Assembly: GCA_964017185.1 (NCBI GenBank)
Contig: OZ024869.1
Coordinates: 52,044,761-52,108,760, forward strand
Source: Rugalucina vietnamica
Taxonomy: Eukaryota > Mollusca > Bivalvia > Lucinida > Lucinidae
Direction: 5' to 3'
DNA length: 64,000 nt
In this document: piece after piece, positions 1 through 12,700 of the stretch
Numbering within the stretch: the first letter of the stretch is position 1
Layout: the number at the start of each line of letters is the position of its first letter
Notes under the pieces: model-generated
Database searches by the model: none
Told to the model about the DNA's origin: nothing
The model's input: the letters and a program-made list of their open reading frames with translations, nothing else
Position numbers and translations under genes: made by a program

Positions 1-70
1 TTGCATATGCTAAAAAGCAAGCTTTCCGTTGACGCAGAACAAGGAGACTGGAGTCCACTTTGGCACTTAC

Positions 71-177
71 CCTCTCCTGGTATCGTCTCTCATAGTAGTC
101 CATATCTGACTCTCCTGGCTTTTTCAAAGCGGACATTCTCTCAGCTAGGTCAGCATCAATATCAGCATCTGTGGAAC
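71..177 (-). CDS. FAM221A: FAM221A-like exon 7
   Basis: The acceptor ACCTTTAG and a strong donor GTAAGT bound 107 bases encoding [20 protein letters not shown] and [12 protein letters not shown]. The ERRYQER block is the expected C-terminal motif. The exon ends in phase 0, so at least one more exon must lie left of the window. Confidence 0.83.
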
Positions 178-730
178 CTAAAGGTAAACATGTGTCAGAA
201 TTATAACATTATAATCAATGATAATAGTTTTTACTATGTCTTTCATAGTAGTCCATATCTCTCCAGGCCCCGAGGTTATAAAACTTTTTTCATGCTCAAC
301 TCAGCTGAGACTAAAATTTATCCTGCTCATAAATGTTAAAATGCCAACAATTTATCCTGCTCATAAATGTTAAAATGCCAACAATTGTTGGCATTTTAAC
401 ATTTATGAGCAGGATAAATTACTAGTTTTTGAGTTTTAAACCTGAATTTTTCTCTAATTTTGACTATTTCAACATCTATGAGCAGTTGAAATTTCATGCT
501 CAGATGAGCTGAGCTTGAAAAAAGTTTTATAACCTCAAGGCCTGGTCTCCAAGATCAGCATCTGTGGAACCTACATGGTGTCAGAATCAATACCAATGCT
601 GTAACATCATCCGTAAATAGGACTTTTGCATAGACACAGCAGACAGATAGACAGATGGATGGATGGATGGATGGATAGACGGACGGACGGACGGATGGAT
701 GGATGGACGGACGGATGGATGGACAGACAG

Positions 731-788
<58 letters not shown>

Positions 789-3700
789 TTATGTATCCTT
801 TAGAAAACAAACCCCTATTTCTCTCACTTTTTTCTTGTTTTTGTCTAAGATTCTTTACACACTTACAGGCAAAAAAAAACAAAAAAACAAGCATATAATG
901 ATGGAACATAGATTTTAATGGAGAAACAGAATCAGAATCAGAATATGGTTTTACAGTACCTTTGGCAGTTATTTGTTTCATCTTATGGGCTTTGATGGAT
1001 TCTACATTAGCTCTGAGGAAAGGGTGATCTGAGGATGTGATAGGCTGTTCTAGAAACTCTTTTGGTGGGGCACCTACAGGGAAAATACATGTAAAGAACA
1101 AAAACTGGAATAGAAATATTAGGTTTATAATAAACATTTATTCACAGGGAGATAACCATAAATTCTCAGTATTTCCTTAACCATAAATTCTCAGTATTTC
1201 CTTAAATCTAAATTAAGTGAATTCCTTTGATGATATTTGAACTACGCGTATCTAGACAATATAACCACATGTACTTGTTCCCCATTTTAAGTTTTACAGA
1301 AAATTTCTATTTAAGCTTGTTTGGCAAAACATTTTTAATTGCAAACTATTTGTAGCAGATTTTAGAACAAAAACATGTGTAAAGGCTAAATTTTGTAATC
1401 AAAATTTGATTCAAATTTTAAATGTTGTGAATTTCTGAAGAATACTATTATTTGTCACCAGAAATGACACATTTCAGTCATTCCAGAAATAACGTGCATT
1501 CTGAGTAATGAAAATGGATCAAAGGTGATGACAACTAATTGTGCCCCTAGTGGTTCATATCATTAGATACATCCATTCAGAAACCAAAATAACTCAAATG
1601 TTTTATTGTTCTTGATTGATTTGATCTATATCAAAAATTTTATGTATGGTCGTGACCCTCAAGTGTCAACTCCGTTACGAACATTTTCTTGTCTAAAAAA
1701 CACTACATGTTAATGAAATACATAAAACAATTTGTTAGGAAATAAGAGTTTACAATTTCTTAATGTACAAATGCAAAAGAAACAATTCCAGATTACTTAA
1801 GAAGCAATTTTTTCACCTTTACAACCACGATTATCAATATTTAGGGAAACTCGGTCAGTTTTGTTGTCCAAAATGGTGATTGCTGCACACAAGAAATAAA
1901 TTTAAAGTGGAATTTCGACATTTTGATAATGATTGCATAGTAGAGATAAGAAAATGAAAGCATTTTTATATTTTTAAGTAAGCTATTTTATATTTTTATG
2001 TATTTTACCCCATGTAACGGAGTGGACATTTTAGTAACGGAGTGGACATTGTAACGGAGTTGACAATTCTAAACCAGCTTTTTTATCAAATGATGTAAAT
2101 GTTTCATTTAATTTCTTTTATCTATTTTACTCTACTCACTTTTGTTTGACTATTAAACACATAGAGGATATTTGCTTTTTTGAGGTGAATACCAAATATA
2201 TTTCATCGAGTGAGTTGAAAACATCAGAATTTTCACGAGTGCGCAGCACGAGTGAAAATTTTTATGTTTTCAACTCACGAGATGAAATATATTTGGTATT
2301 CACCGAAAAAAAGCAAATTTTCTTTTTATTTTATACAATACACAGGCATTTTCCAACTCACAAGGCAGGCGGTGAAAATGCAAAAAAACAAACATTTTTG
2401 AAAACACAAATAATTTTGGTACCACATTGTTCCTTACGTTCTAACTAAGAAAATGAATACCCACACTTTATGTTTTCGTTCATAAATAACGGAGTTATAG
2501 GCGTTCGAATTTCTGAAGTGAGACTTATCTAATGACGTCAAGTAAATGGAAACGTCAGAAGTAATCCAAAATATCTGACGTCATTACAGTGAAGATATAG
2601 GCTGATATCAGTCACTAGTGACTTTTGATATCAGTGAGATTTGATATCAGTGAAATTTCATATCAATGAAAATACCAATTTTATCAAGTTTTGATATACA
2701 TTGGTTTTCACTGTCAAGTATAAAATAAATGTGCATCTCTCATAAACTGCCATGTGGTTGTCAGCAGACTGTTAAAAGTAAAGTCTGTCAACTCCGTTAC
2801 AAAACTCATTGTAACGGAGTTGACCGTAACGGAGTTGACATTTTTGGCTTTTTGTAACGGAGTTGACCGTAACGGAGTTGACAATTTAATAACATTTTAT
2901 GACTGAGCTTATTTATTCGGGAGTTTTATCGTGGAAACTGAACATTAACCACACCTGGGTATGATCATTATTCTATGTGTTTCATTGATTTTGACTTGCT
3001 GCATATTATCTGTATGAAACAGTATGAACGGAGTGGACCAAAAATTAGTATACGCAACATAGGAATCACTTAAAAGCAATTTTTTTCACTAATAGCTACG
3101 TAAGAGTCTTCACTAGCATATGATTTCCTATTTCCACAGTACAGAATCTGCATATACTGATCAACAATTTTGTTTACAAATAGGTAATTACCAAATTATG
3201 GCCAAAAATATCGATCGTAACGGAGTTGACATAAAAGTGAGGGACATATGTCACGGATGTGATAAATCACACATATAAAGGCAAGCATTGATTTACTGAA
3301 GTTATTTAGCTTAGATTGCATCTTAACTAATAATTACTGGCAAAACACGGCATCATTTTGATAATTTATCTGATAGAAGTACTAAAACATGCCGAAAACC
3401 TGTGAAAGGGACATGCTGTTTTTGCATATGTGGGGGTTGTTCCATCAGTGGCTTTCTTAGAAAATGTTGCCTATTGCAAAACAAGCATATATGAGTCAAT
3501 GTCAAAATTCGTCAAATTTTGAATGTGGGAAAAAATAAAAAGCACCTGAAAGAAAGTTAAAATTTTTTTGTGTGAAAGTAACAAGCTAACCCTAAAGTAA
3601 TCAAAACAAACTAAAGGTAATCTTAACAACCAATCAGATTGCTTAAATAGATCGTCAAAAGTCACATGACCAGGAAAAATGTCCATACCGTAACAAATTT

Positions 3701-6700
3701 TAAATTGTGTTTTTCTTTTAAATATGCAACAACTTTTTATTTCTGATGTATGCAATCTAATAAACAGATTGTTTCTACACATGTACTGAAGAAAAAAATC
3801 TACAGCTGTAATAATAGTAGAAAAAAACAGTGATCATACAAGCAAAAACGACTTTTTACAGATTTTAGATGTTTTCCGCTTTAAATAACATTTTTAAAAA
3901 GCATGTTGCTATACAACAACAATACTGCAGACAATTTATTCATCTTGATAATATTGATTTTGTGGTAATGATCCACATGAAGTCTTTATAAAGAACTTAT
4001 TTTCAGAAATTTATTACCGTTACGGTACTGGACAAGATGCATGTTACGGTATGGACATTTTTGACTTTGGGCACTAATATGTTGCTAAATGAAGACAGTG
4101 ATAAAGAAAGATGTTTATTTATTTTCACCGATAAATCCTCTTAAAATGAATGCAAAAGAATGTAAACATAGAAAAGCAACTAATAAAATGTTACACAGTA
4201 TATTCTTTTCTTATGTTGTTACGGTATGGACATTCTCTGTTACGGTATGGACAAGATCTTATATTGATAAAATCGTTACGGTATGGACATTTTTAGAATA
4301 AATATCAATGCTTGCCTTTTTGACAGCAATACAGGCAAGTATGATTGAATGATATAACAAGTATTTAATCTTTTGGTATCTTCTATGGTGATTTAAGTCT
4401 TATAAGGTTTGTTAGTTTTCTGGTACAGTTAAACATTCTGAGATATCGTTACGGTATGGACCAGCATGTTACGGTATGGACATAACACATTTTGTAGGAA
4501 ATAATTGTTCTCAATCATAATCCTGATAGCTTTCTTTTTCAATAAAATAATATATTTTACATGACATACAATTGTATTGCTTCTAGTTTCTATTTCCACA
4601 TGATTTTCCAAAAAGGCATGGTATTTCACCAAAATGTCTTTACCGTAACGGAATAATTCCTATGAACGTATTTGTCTAAAATATTCATTTATAAAATTGG
4701 GTTTTAATAATCCTTTTACTCTAATTGAAACAAGTTACAGTTTCTCATAGCAAATATATCTACATAAATAACACACAGGTTAATTTATTTTGCTGTTTAT
4801 CAGTTGATGTCCATACCGTAACAATACGAGTCCTTACCATAACATTTTATTTTGTTACGGTAAGGACTGTTACGGTAAGGACATATTTTAAGTAATTTCT
4901 ATCTTAAATAATAGTAATGCATTAAAACATGGTAGCAAAAGTGGTTTGCTACTGAGAAATGTAATTGGATCAATATGTCAGAATCAGACCTTTTTCAAAG
5001 TATTCACTGTGCTTATATCTCGTTACGGTCAGTGGACACACAAAAAATATACTCTTCTGGGCTTACTCACTGAAACAGTATTTTCCTTGAGCAGTTAAGT
5101 AGCAGCATTTCAAAACACATGCAATGCTTGTAAATAGAAAGTGCCCAGTGAGCATGACAGATAACCAGATTTGCCAACATACAGGATCCTATATTATTTT
5201 GTCGATTTATCACTGCGTTACGGTAAGGACATAAATCCAGGGACGGATTTATTATTACCAAAAAATATGAAAAATAAAATGAAATATCCCATTTTGAAAC
5301 CTCTTATATTTACCTTGATAATGTTCTTTTTGATACAACCAGTCAAAACTACCCAAATATTTACAGCGACTTGTAAAAGTTGTGCTGAATCTTCAATTTT
5401 TTTCGAGGGACAGGCAAAAATGATGAAAAATGAGGTTTTAAATCTGGAAAAAAGGTATTTCTACACCAATCAAATACTGTTTCATCATTTACTATTATTA
5501 AGCATGATCAGTTGTATCATATGAAAAAATTCAAATCACGATCTGGTAAGTGGTTTTCATAAAATATTGAGAAGACAAGAATTTTGACGAATTTTGACAA
5601 TGACTCATATAGATTTACGTATGTGTATTAGTTAAATGAAACACATCGCAAATTTCAAATTATTTTGCTTATTTTGTGATATATTGTGATAAATACCAGA
5701 GGGACATAGGAATTCACGTTATTTTTGGAATGACTGATTTACACTACCTATGCCACTAGGGTCCAGCCTCATGTACCCCTCCATTAGAGATGAGAACCCA
5801 GTGAGCCCTCCCATAGCCTGATAGGGGACATCATGCCCCACTGGGTGCCCCCGGGCTAGTCTCTCTTCTTTGGTCTCAACCACTGTCTCATGTGCATAGT
5901 ATGGCTGACCACACCCACAGGTGTAGGAGCTTGTGAATCCAGCGCATGTACACTTAGCTAAAAGGAATGAAATTCAATGAATATTAGTTAATAATACATG
6001 AACTGCCCCACATGGTGTAAGGGCAGGGTGGGTGGAGAGGGAGAGGGATCTGGTCTCTCATCTTTGGTTTCAACTACAGTCTCATGGGCGTAGTATGGCT
6101 GACAACATCCTCAGGTATAGGAACTTGTAAATCCAGCACAGGGACACTTAGCTGAAAACAATAATAAATCAAACTGATGCTTTTTCCTAATTTCAAAATT
6201 CAAACTTTCAAACCTAATTTCAAGCTTCTGCTTTGCCTCTCTGTATTGGCTAACATCAGCCCCATCCTGCGGAAAACTTTGCCATTCACTTGACTGATTT
6301 GCTCCTTTATTTCCAAGGTAGACAACTGTGTTCACAGCAAGCCTGTCAGTGAGAATCAATTACTGGTATTTGCTTATAAGGCAACATAATATGTGGGTCA
6401 GCTGAACAGGCTTTTTTTCCATATTTAGGCTAATGTAAGGTGCTGCACTTAATCTATACATGTACATCTTGCTTCTAAACTTCCATATTTCTTTTACCTC
6501 AAAGCAGACCCTCCGCTTGTGATTAAACAGGACTAACACTATTTACCGTAACATGCTAGAAAACCCAGAAAACAACTTTTTCAAGACCTGGCAAAACCCA
6601 ATATATGGCCTACCTGTTTTACACTTGTGTGGTACCACTGCAGTGTGATCCTCTGAATAATGTTTACATGTGCATCTGATGGGCTGGGTACCATTCAGTG

Positions 6701-9700
6701 GAACATAATGGTAACTACGGCAACCACAACCTTTGACCTTACAAGGCAAGAGAATGGGTCGTTCACTTGGAATCTTTTCAAAGTCTGTCTTATGTTGTCT
6801 GAACCTGAATAGAACAGAGGATAGTGATTATTATGAAGACCTGCAGACTGAAGTGAAGGAACACAGCAGACAGCAGAAAATCATTATATAAAGTGCCATC
6901 TGTTTAACTCTTTCATGACAAATGGAATCGCCCACTGTTATCAATTGGGCAAGTCCACTTTCATTTTTGGGGCATCGGGAGTGATTTTTAATTTTTATTC
7001 CATTTTTCAATGAAAATCCTCTTAGCAAACAGAATAGACCCAGATGGGGCACCGGTTCTGCGGCGTCACATCTGGGGCTATACTGTTTGCCTATGTCCCA
7101 TATAAGAATGCCAGGCTTATATGAGTTAACACAGTCACCTTTTGTAAATCTATAGGCATCTTTTGAAGAAGTACTCTATCGAGGGTCCTTTTTTTCACAT
7201 CTTAAAGAAGTTACAGAATGTTTCAGGTCTTATGATTTTACTTTTCCTTTACTTGATCAAATTATATTTATTAATTTTATTACTATTATTTAATATTTAC
7301 ATTTTTATTGCAATCGCCCTAGATGAAAGTATCTTTCTTGATGTTCTTCATTTCCCGATGAAATAGGCTGCTAGCCAGAGGGTCGATTGCTCCCCCCCCC
7401 TAGGGAATTTTGCAGACATACCCTATCTTAAAGAACAATTCAAGCTGAGTAGAATAAGAGATGTTTGCACCCTGAGCGTTGGGGCATTATCCTGTAACAG
7501 CCTGTTACATATGTTACCTAAACAAAATTAAGAAATTATGATATGGTGTTTTCAGCTACAGAAAAATGACAATAATTTATCATTTTACTCAACTTTTTCA
7601 TACTGTCTGCTAGCTGTATGTCTATACTACATATTAAAATCGTTTAGACAAAAATTTGACCCACACTTACTGTAACATACGTAACGTAATTTAAGATACC
7701 CTTTGAAAATACCACTTTTGAGTGATATCATTTACTTATACTGTTGCACTATTCATTTTTCCAAAGATATGAGAATTATTTCCATCAGCATGTTCAATTG
7801 GCAGATAGAAAAACCAAGGTTTGTTTTCCTATCATGTATATATTGCCTTTCAAAGTCAGGTCAGTTTAACTGCTACTGTAACATGTAATCAGTACTACCT
7901 GTTGTCATGCGGTGCAGATGGGGCTCGTTAGCCTTGGAAGGCAACTCATGTAGGAGTTAAGCTAGTTCTCTACACAAAAATCTAGCTGGGCAGGGGGGAC
8001 TCATTAGTCTTGGTTGACAGTCCTCCTAGGAGTTTACAGGTCTCTAAACAAAACCTAAGAAAGGGTAGATGGAGCTCTTCAGCTGTGGCCAGCAATTCAT
8101 CTAGGAGAAGGAAACTCCAAAATCAAACCTGTGTGTCTGGATATGCCTAGTCCAGATATGCAAAGACTGTTTCGGTAGATGGAGCGGAAGAAATCACCTG
8201 ATTCAACGGTTCAGAAAGCGATACAGCAACATGTTGTGGAACATGCAGAGCGTGACAAGGCACTAAAGATGTTACGGTCATCCACTGCATCCAAACCCAA
8301 CTCCAGACGTCTTGACCTGTGTCTTGCCTCTGGGCGCAGCTGGGCGAGGACTAGAGAGTGAGGTTGACGTTGCGCACCTCTTCCTCACTATAATCCAATT
8401 TCATAGCGCATGTCATCTTATTTCTCAACACACAAGCACTTGCATACACAACAATTTCATCACACTTGCACCCACATACCTACAAAGTCCTCTGGCAATG
8501 GGCGAGTGGCGAAGCAGCAGGTGTAGGACACACTGGGAGCTGTAGTTGCAGACCTGCACACAGGCGGCTCAGTTCTAATGGTCGTTTTCTGTGAGGAGAA
8601 GCAGTAAGCAGAATTCGGCAGTCGGCTGAGCGACTGAGCAGACCTATTTAGGACCGCACTGCTCACCCCCCTAGCATGGGGAAGGGGCTAGAAAAGGTGC
8701 CCTAAACAATTGCCTGCTTCAAACCCCCTGGCTGGTTAACCGCGATCAGCGGGGATCCCCTTAAGCGGTCGAAATACAAAGAAAAAAGCTAGAGTAATCC
8801 CCTTACGGATTGGCGCATAGAATGTGCGTACTTTAATGGACAATGCTGGGTCAGATAGACCACAGCGTAGAACGGCCCTTGTCGGCAGAGAACTTGGGAG
8901 GTATGATATACAGATAGCTGCATTGAGTGAGACTCGGTTCGCAGATGTTGGGGAGATCAAAGAAGTTGGTGCTGGATACACCTTCTTCTGGAGTGGACGC
9001 AAAAGTGAAGAGAGGCGTGAAGCAGGAGTTGGCTTTGCCATCAAAACAGAACTTGTTGGTAAGCTGTCAGGATTGCCAAAAGGCATTAATGACCGTCTAA
9101 TGACATTGAGACTTCCTCTGTCAGGCAATAAACATGCAACTATTGTCAGTGCTTATGCACCCACAATGACCAATCCAGATGAGGTCAAGGACAAGTTCTA
9201 TGATGACCTAGACAATGTTATTTCTGCAACACCCCACACAAACAAGCTTATCCTTCTTGGCGACTTTAATGCCAGAGTGGGTACAGACCACCAGACCTGG
9301 GAAGGAGTTATAGGTCCAGAAGGGGTTGGAAAGTGCAACAGCAATGGTCTCTTGCTTCTCAGGAAGTGTGCTGAACATGGCCTTCTAATCACCAACACAG
9401 TCTTCCGTCTACCTAATAGGAACAAAACATCCTGGATGCATCCCCGTTCCAAACACTGGCATCTCATAGACTATGTCATAGTGCGGAGAACAGACAGGCA
9501 GGATGTTAAAGTGACAAAGACTATGTGTGGTGCAGACTGCTGGACAGATCATAGACTGGTTGTCAGCAAACTCAACCTAAGAATACAGCCTGCGAGGCGA
9601 CCTCAAGGCAAGAAAGCTCCTAAGAGACTGGATGTCTCAAAGCTGAATAAAGACAGCATGAGACAAGATTTCTTAACAGACATTTGCAACCAACTGGATG

Positions 9701-12700
9701 CAATGAATCTCAGTTCAGAGGACCCCGACGAAAACTGGACAGTTTTCCATAAAACAGTTCTTTCTTCAGCTGCAAGCACCTTAGGCCATCCATCTCGCAA
9801 ACATCAAGACTGGTTTGATGAGAATGATGACGAAATTCAGAGGCTTCTTGAAGAAAAGCACCGATTGCACAAGGCACATCAAGATGATACTAGCTCAGTA
9901 TCAAAGAAAGCAGCCTACAGCAACATTTGTAAGACAGTTCAGACCAAGCTTAGGGACATGCAAGATTCCTGGCTGAGGAAGAAAACAGAAGAAATTCAGT
10001 CTTTTGCGGATAGAAAGGACATGAAGAAATTTCATGACGCACTGAAAACCATTTATGGTCCAAAGAGTTCTGGAGCCACCACATTGCTCAGTGCAGATGG
10101 AAACACTCTTCTCACAGATAAAGAAGCTATCTTGGAAAGGTGGGCAGAACACTTCAATAGTGTGCTTAATCGACCATCAAGCATCAATGAGGATGCAATC
10201 GACAGACTTCCACAGATAGAGTGCAATCAATGTTCTGTTAGATGAATTTCCTACCGTTACGGAAACAAGAAAAGCAGTTCAACAACTATCATCTAGCAAA
10301 GCCCCAGGTGCAGATGCAATTCCTGCCGAAGTTTACAAGGCTGGGGGGCTACCCATGGCAGAGAAACTGACAGAGTTGGTTCACTGTATGTGGAGAAAGG
10401 AGGCTATCCCACAAGAATTTAAGGATGCATCCATAATCCACCTATACAAGCGGAAAGGAAATCCTCAAGTCTGTGACAATCACAGAGGCATCTCCCTCCT
10501 ATCAATTGCTGGGAAGATACTGTTGAATCGTCTGAATGTTCATCTTGATCAGACGGGACTTATCCCAGAAAGTCAATGTGGATTCAGAAAAGACAGAGGG
10601 ACAATAGACATGATCTTCACAGCAAGACAGCTTCAGGAGAAATGCCAAGAACAGAATGTAGATCTATACATGACGTTTGTTGACCTCACCAAAGCTTTTG
10701 ACACTGTTAGTCGTGATGGACTCTGGAAAATCATGGCCAAGTTTGGCTGTCCACCCAGATTCATAGCAATGGTGCGGCAGTTTCATGATGGCATGCAGGC
10801 ACGTGTGCAAAATGATGGAGAGTTCTCTGAACCATTTGAAGTAACAAATGGGGTCAAACAAGGCTGTGTTCTGGCACCAACACTGTTCAGCATGATGTTT
10901 TCTGCCATGCTTATGGATGCTTTTCAGGACAGTGACACTGGTTTTCCAATCAGGTACCGTTTTGATGGCAACATATTCAACCTCAGAAGGTTGCAAGCCA
11001 AAACTAAGGTCCAGACTGATGTGCTAGATGAGCTCCTCTATGCAGATGATATGGATAAGAATGCCAGCACAGAGGCAATAAGAGCTGTCGCAGGACAGCG
11101 TGCTCGACTGCTTCTGACCTTTGTCAAGCATAAGGCCAAACCCGACCAGTAACCCAAAGCATTATGCTCACATCTTTTTTGCCTTGATGCAATAAGGCAA
11201 AATCACAACCATGAAAGTTAACTACCTAAGATTTAAAGGTTTCACTCATATTGTGAAAGAAGTGTGTTCATATACCAACTGAGTGCCAAGACACAAGGCA
11301 AAATCACTGAACCGTGAAAAAAGGTCACACTGACCTATAAGTATTGCAGGGTCAAAGGTCTAGTGATACTTACTCATAATGTGAAAGAAAAATGATCATA
11401 TACCCATTCAGTGTTGAGATATAAAGCAAAATCACTGAACCATGAAATTAAGTCATATTGACCTACAAGTATGTTTGGGTTAAAGGTGTGGTCATACTCA
11501 TTCATAATCAGAAAGAAGTATAAAAAAATACCAACTGAGTGTTGAGATATAAGGCAAAATCACTGAACCATGAAATTAGGTCACAGTGACCCAGGACTAC
11601 TTTATGGTCAAAGGTCTTGTCATACTCATACATATCGTGAAAGAAGTATGTTCATATACCAATTGAGTGCCGAGATATAAAGGAAAATCACTGAACCGTG
11701 AAATTAGGTCATATTGACCTAGGACTACTTTAGGGTCAAAGGTCTTGTCATACGCAAACACAGTGTGAAAGAAGTTTGTTCATAAACCACTTGAGTGCCG
11801 AGATATAAGGCAAAGTCACTGAACCGTGAAATTAGGTCACAGTGACCTATAAGTATATTGGGGTCAAAGGTCTGGTCATACTCACTCATAATCTGAAAAA
11901 AGTATGAAAATATACTAATTGAGTGTCAAGATATAAGGCAAAATCACTGAACCGTGAAATTAGGTCACAGTGACCTAGGACTACTTCATGGTCAAAGGTC
12001 TTGTCATACGCATTCATACTTTGAAAAAAGTTTGTTCATAAACCATTTGAGTACCGAGATATAAGGCAAAAATCACTGAAGCGTGAAATTAGGTCACAGT
12101 GACCTGTAAGTATATTGGGGTCAAAGGTCTGGTCATACTCACTCATAATCTGAAAAAAGTATGAAAATATACTAATCGAGTGTCAAGATATAAGGCAAAA
12201 TCACTGAACTGTGAAATTAGGTCACAGTGACCTAGGACTACTTCAGGGTCAAAGGTCTTGTCATACGCAAACATACTTTGAAAGAAGTTTGTTCATAAAC
12301 CATTTGAGTACCGAGATATAAGGCAAAATCACTGAACCGTGAAATTAGGTCACAGTGACCTATAAGTATATTGGGGTCAAAGGTCTGGTCATACTCACTC
12401 ATAATCTGAAAAAAGTATGAAAATATACTAATTGAGTGTCAAGATATAAGGCAAAATCACTGAACCGTGAAATTAGGTCACAGTGGCCTATAATTATATT
12501 GGGGTCAAAGGCCTGGTCGTACTAACTCATAATCTGAAAGAAGTAAGAAAATATACTAATTGAGTGTCAAGATATAAGGCAAAATCACTGAACCATGGAA
12601 AGTAGGTCAACCGACCCTTACCGTCATGACACACAAGTCAGTGTCACAAAGTCAAAAGATGAATGACCAACCATCCTCCTAAATTGTTTCTATTAAGAAA

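Larger units (their letters stand above)
1475..5736. mobile_element. 4.26-kb non-coding TIR element with 15-bp motif array
   Basis: The left end CAGTCATTCCAGAAATAACG and the right end (same sequence inverted, ending GGAATGACTG) match over about 28 bp and are flanked by ATTT on both sides, a possible 4-bp target duplication. No transposase frame exists. The interior holds at least 25 copies of a 15-bp motif. A second pair of inverted sequences (3487-3522 and 5583-5620, GACGAATTTTGACA core) divides it into two halves, and motif type changes at that border. Superfamily not assigned. Confidence 0.65.

Noticed and set aside
1..339. Plus-strand frame of 112 residues
   Set aside because: It overlaps FAM221A exon 7 on the other strand and part of a MITE, and resembles nothing.
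555..918. Overlapping reading frames of Cys/Val, Thr/His or Pro/Ser repeats
   Set aside because: They are translations of the CA and ATGG/ACGG microsatellites.
11140..12600. CRISPR-like array
   Set aside because: Regular 128-bp units with no short repeat-spacer design, in a eukaryotic intron; it is a minisatellite.
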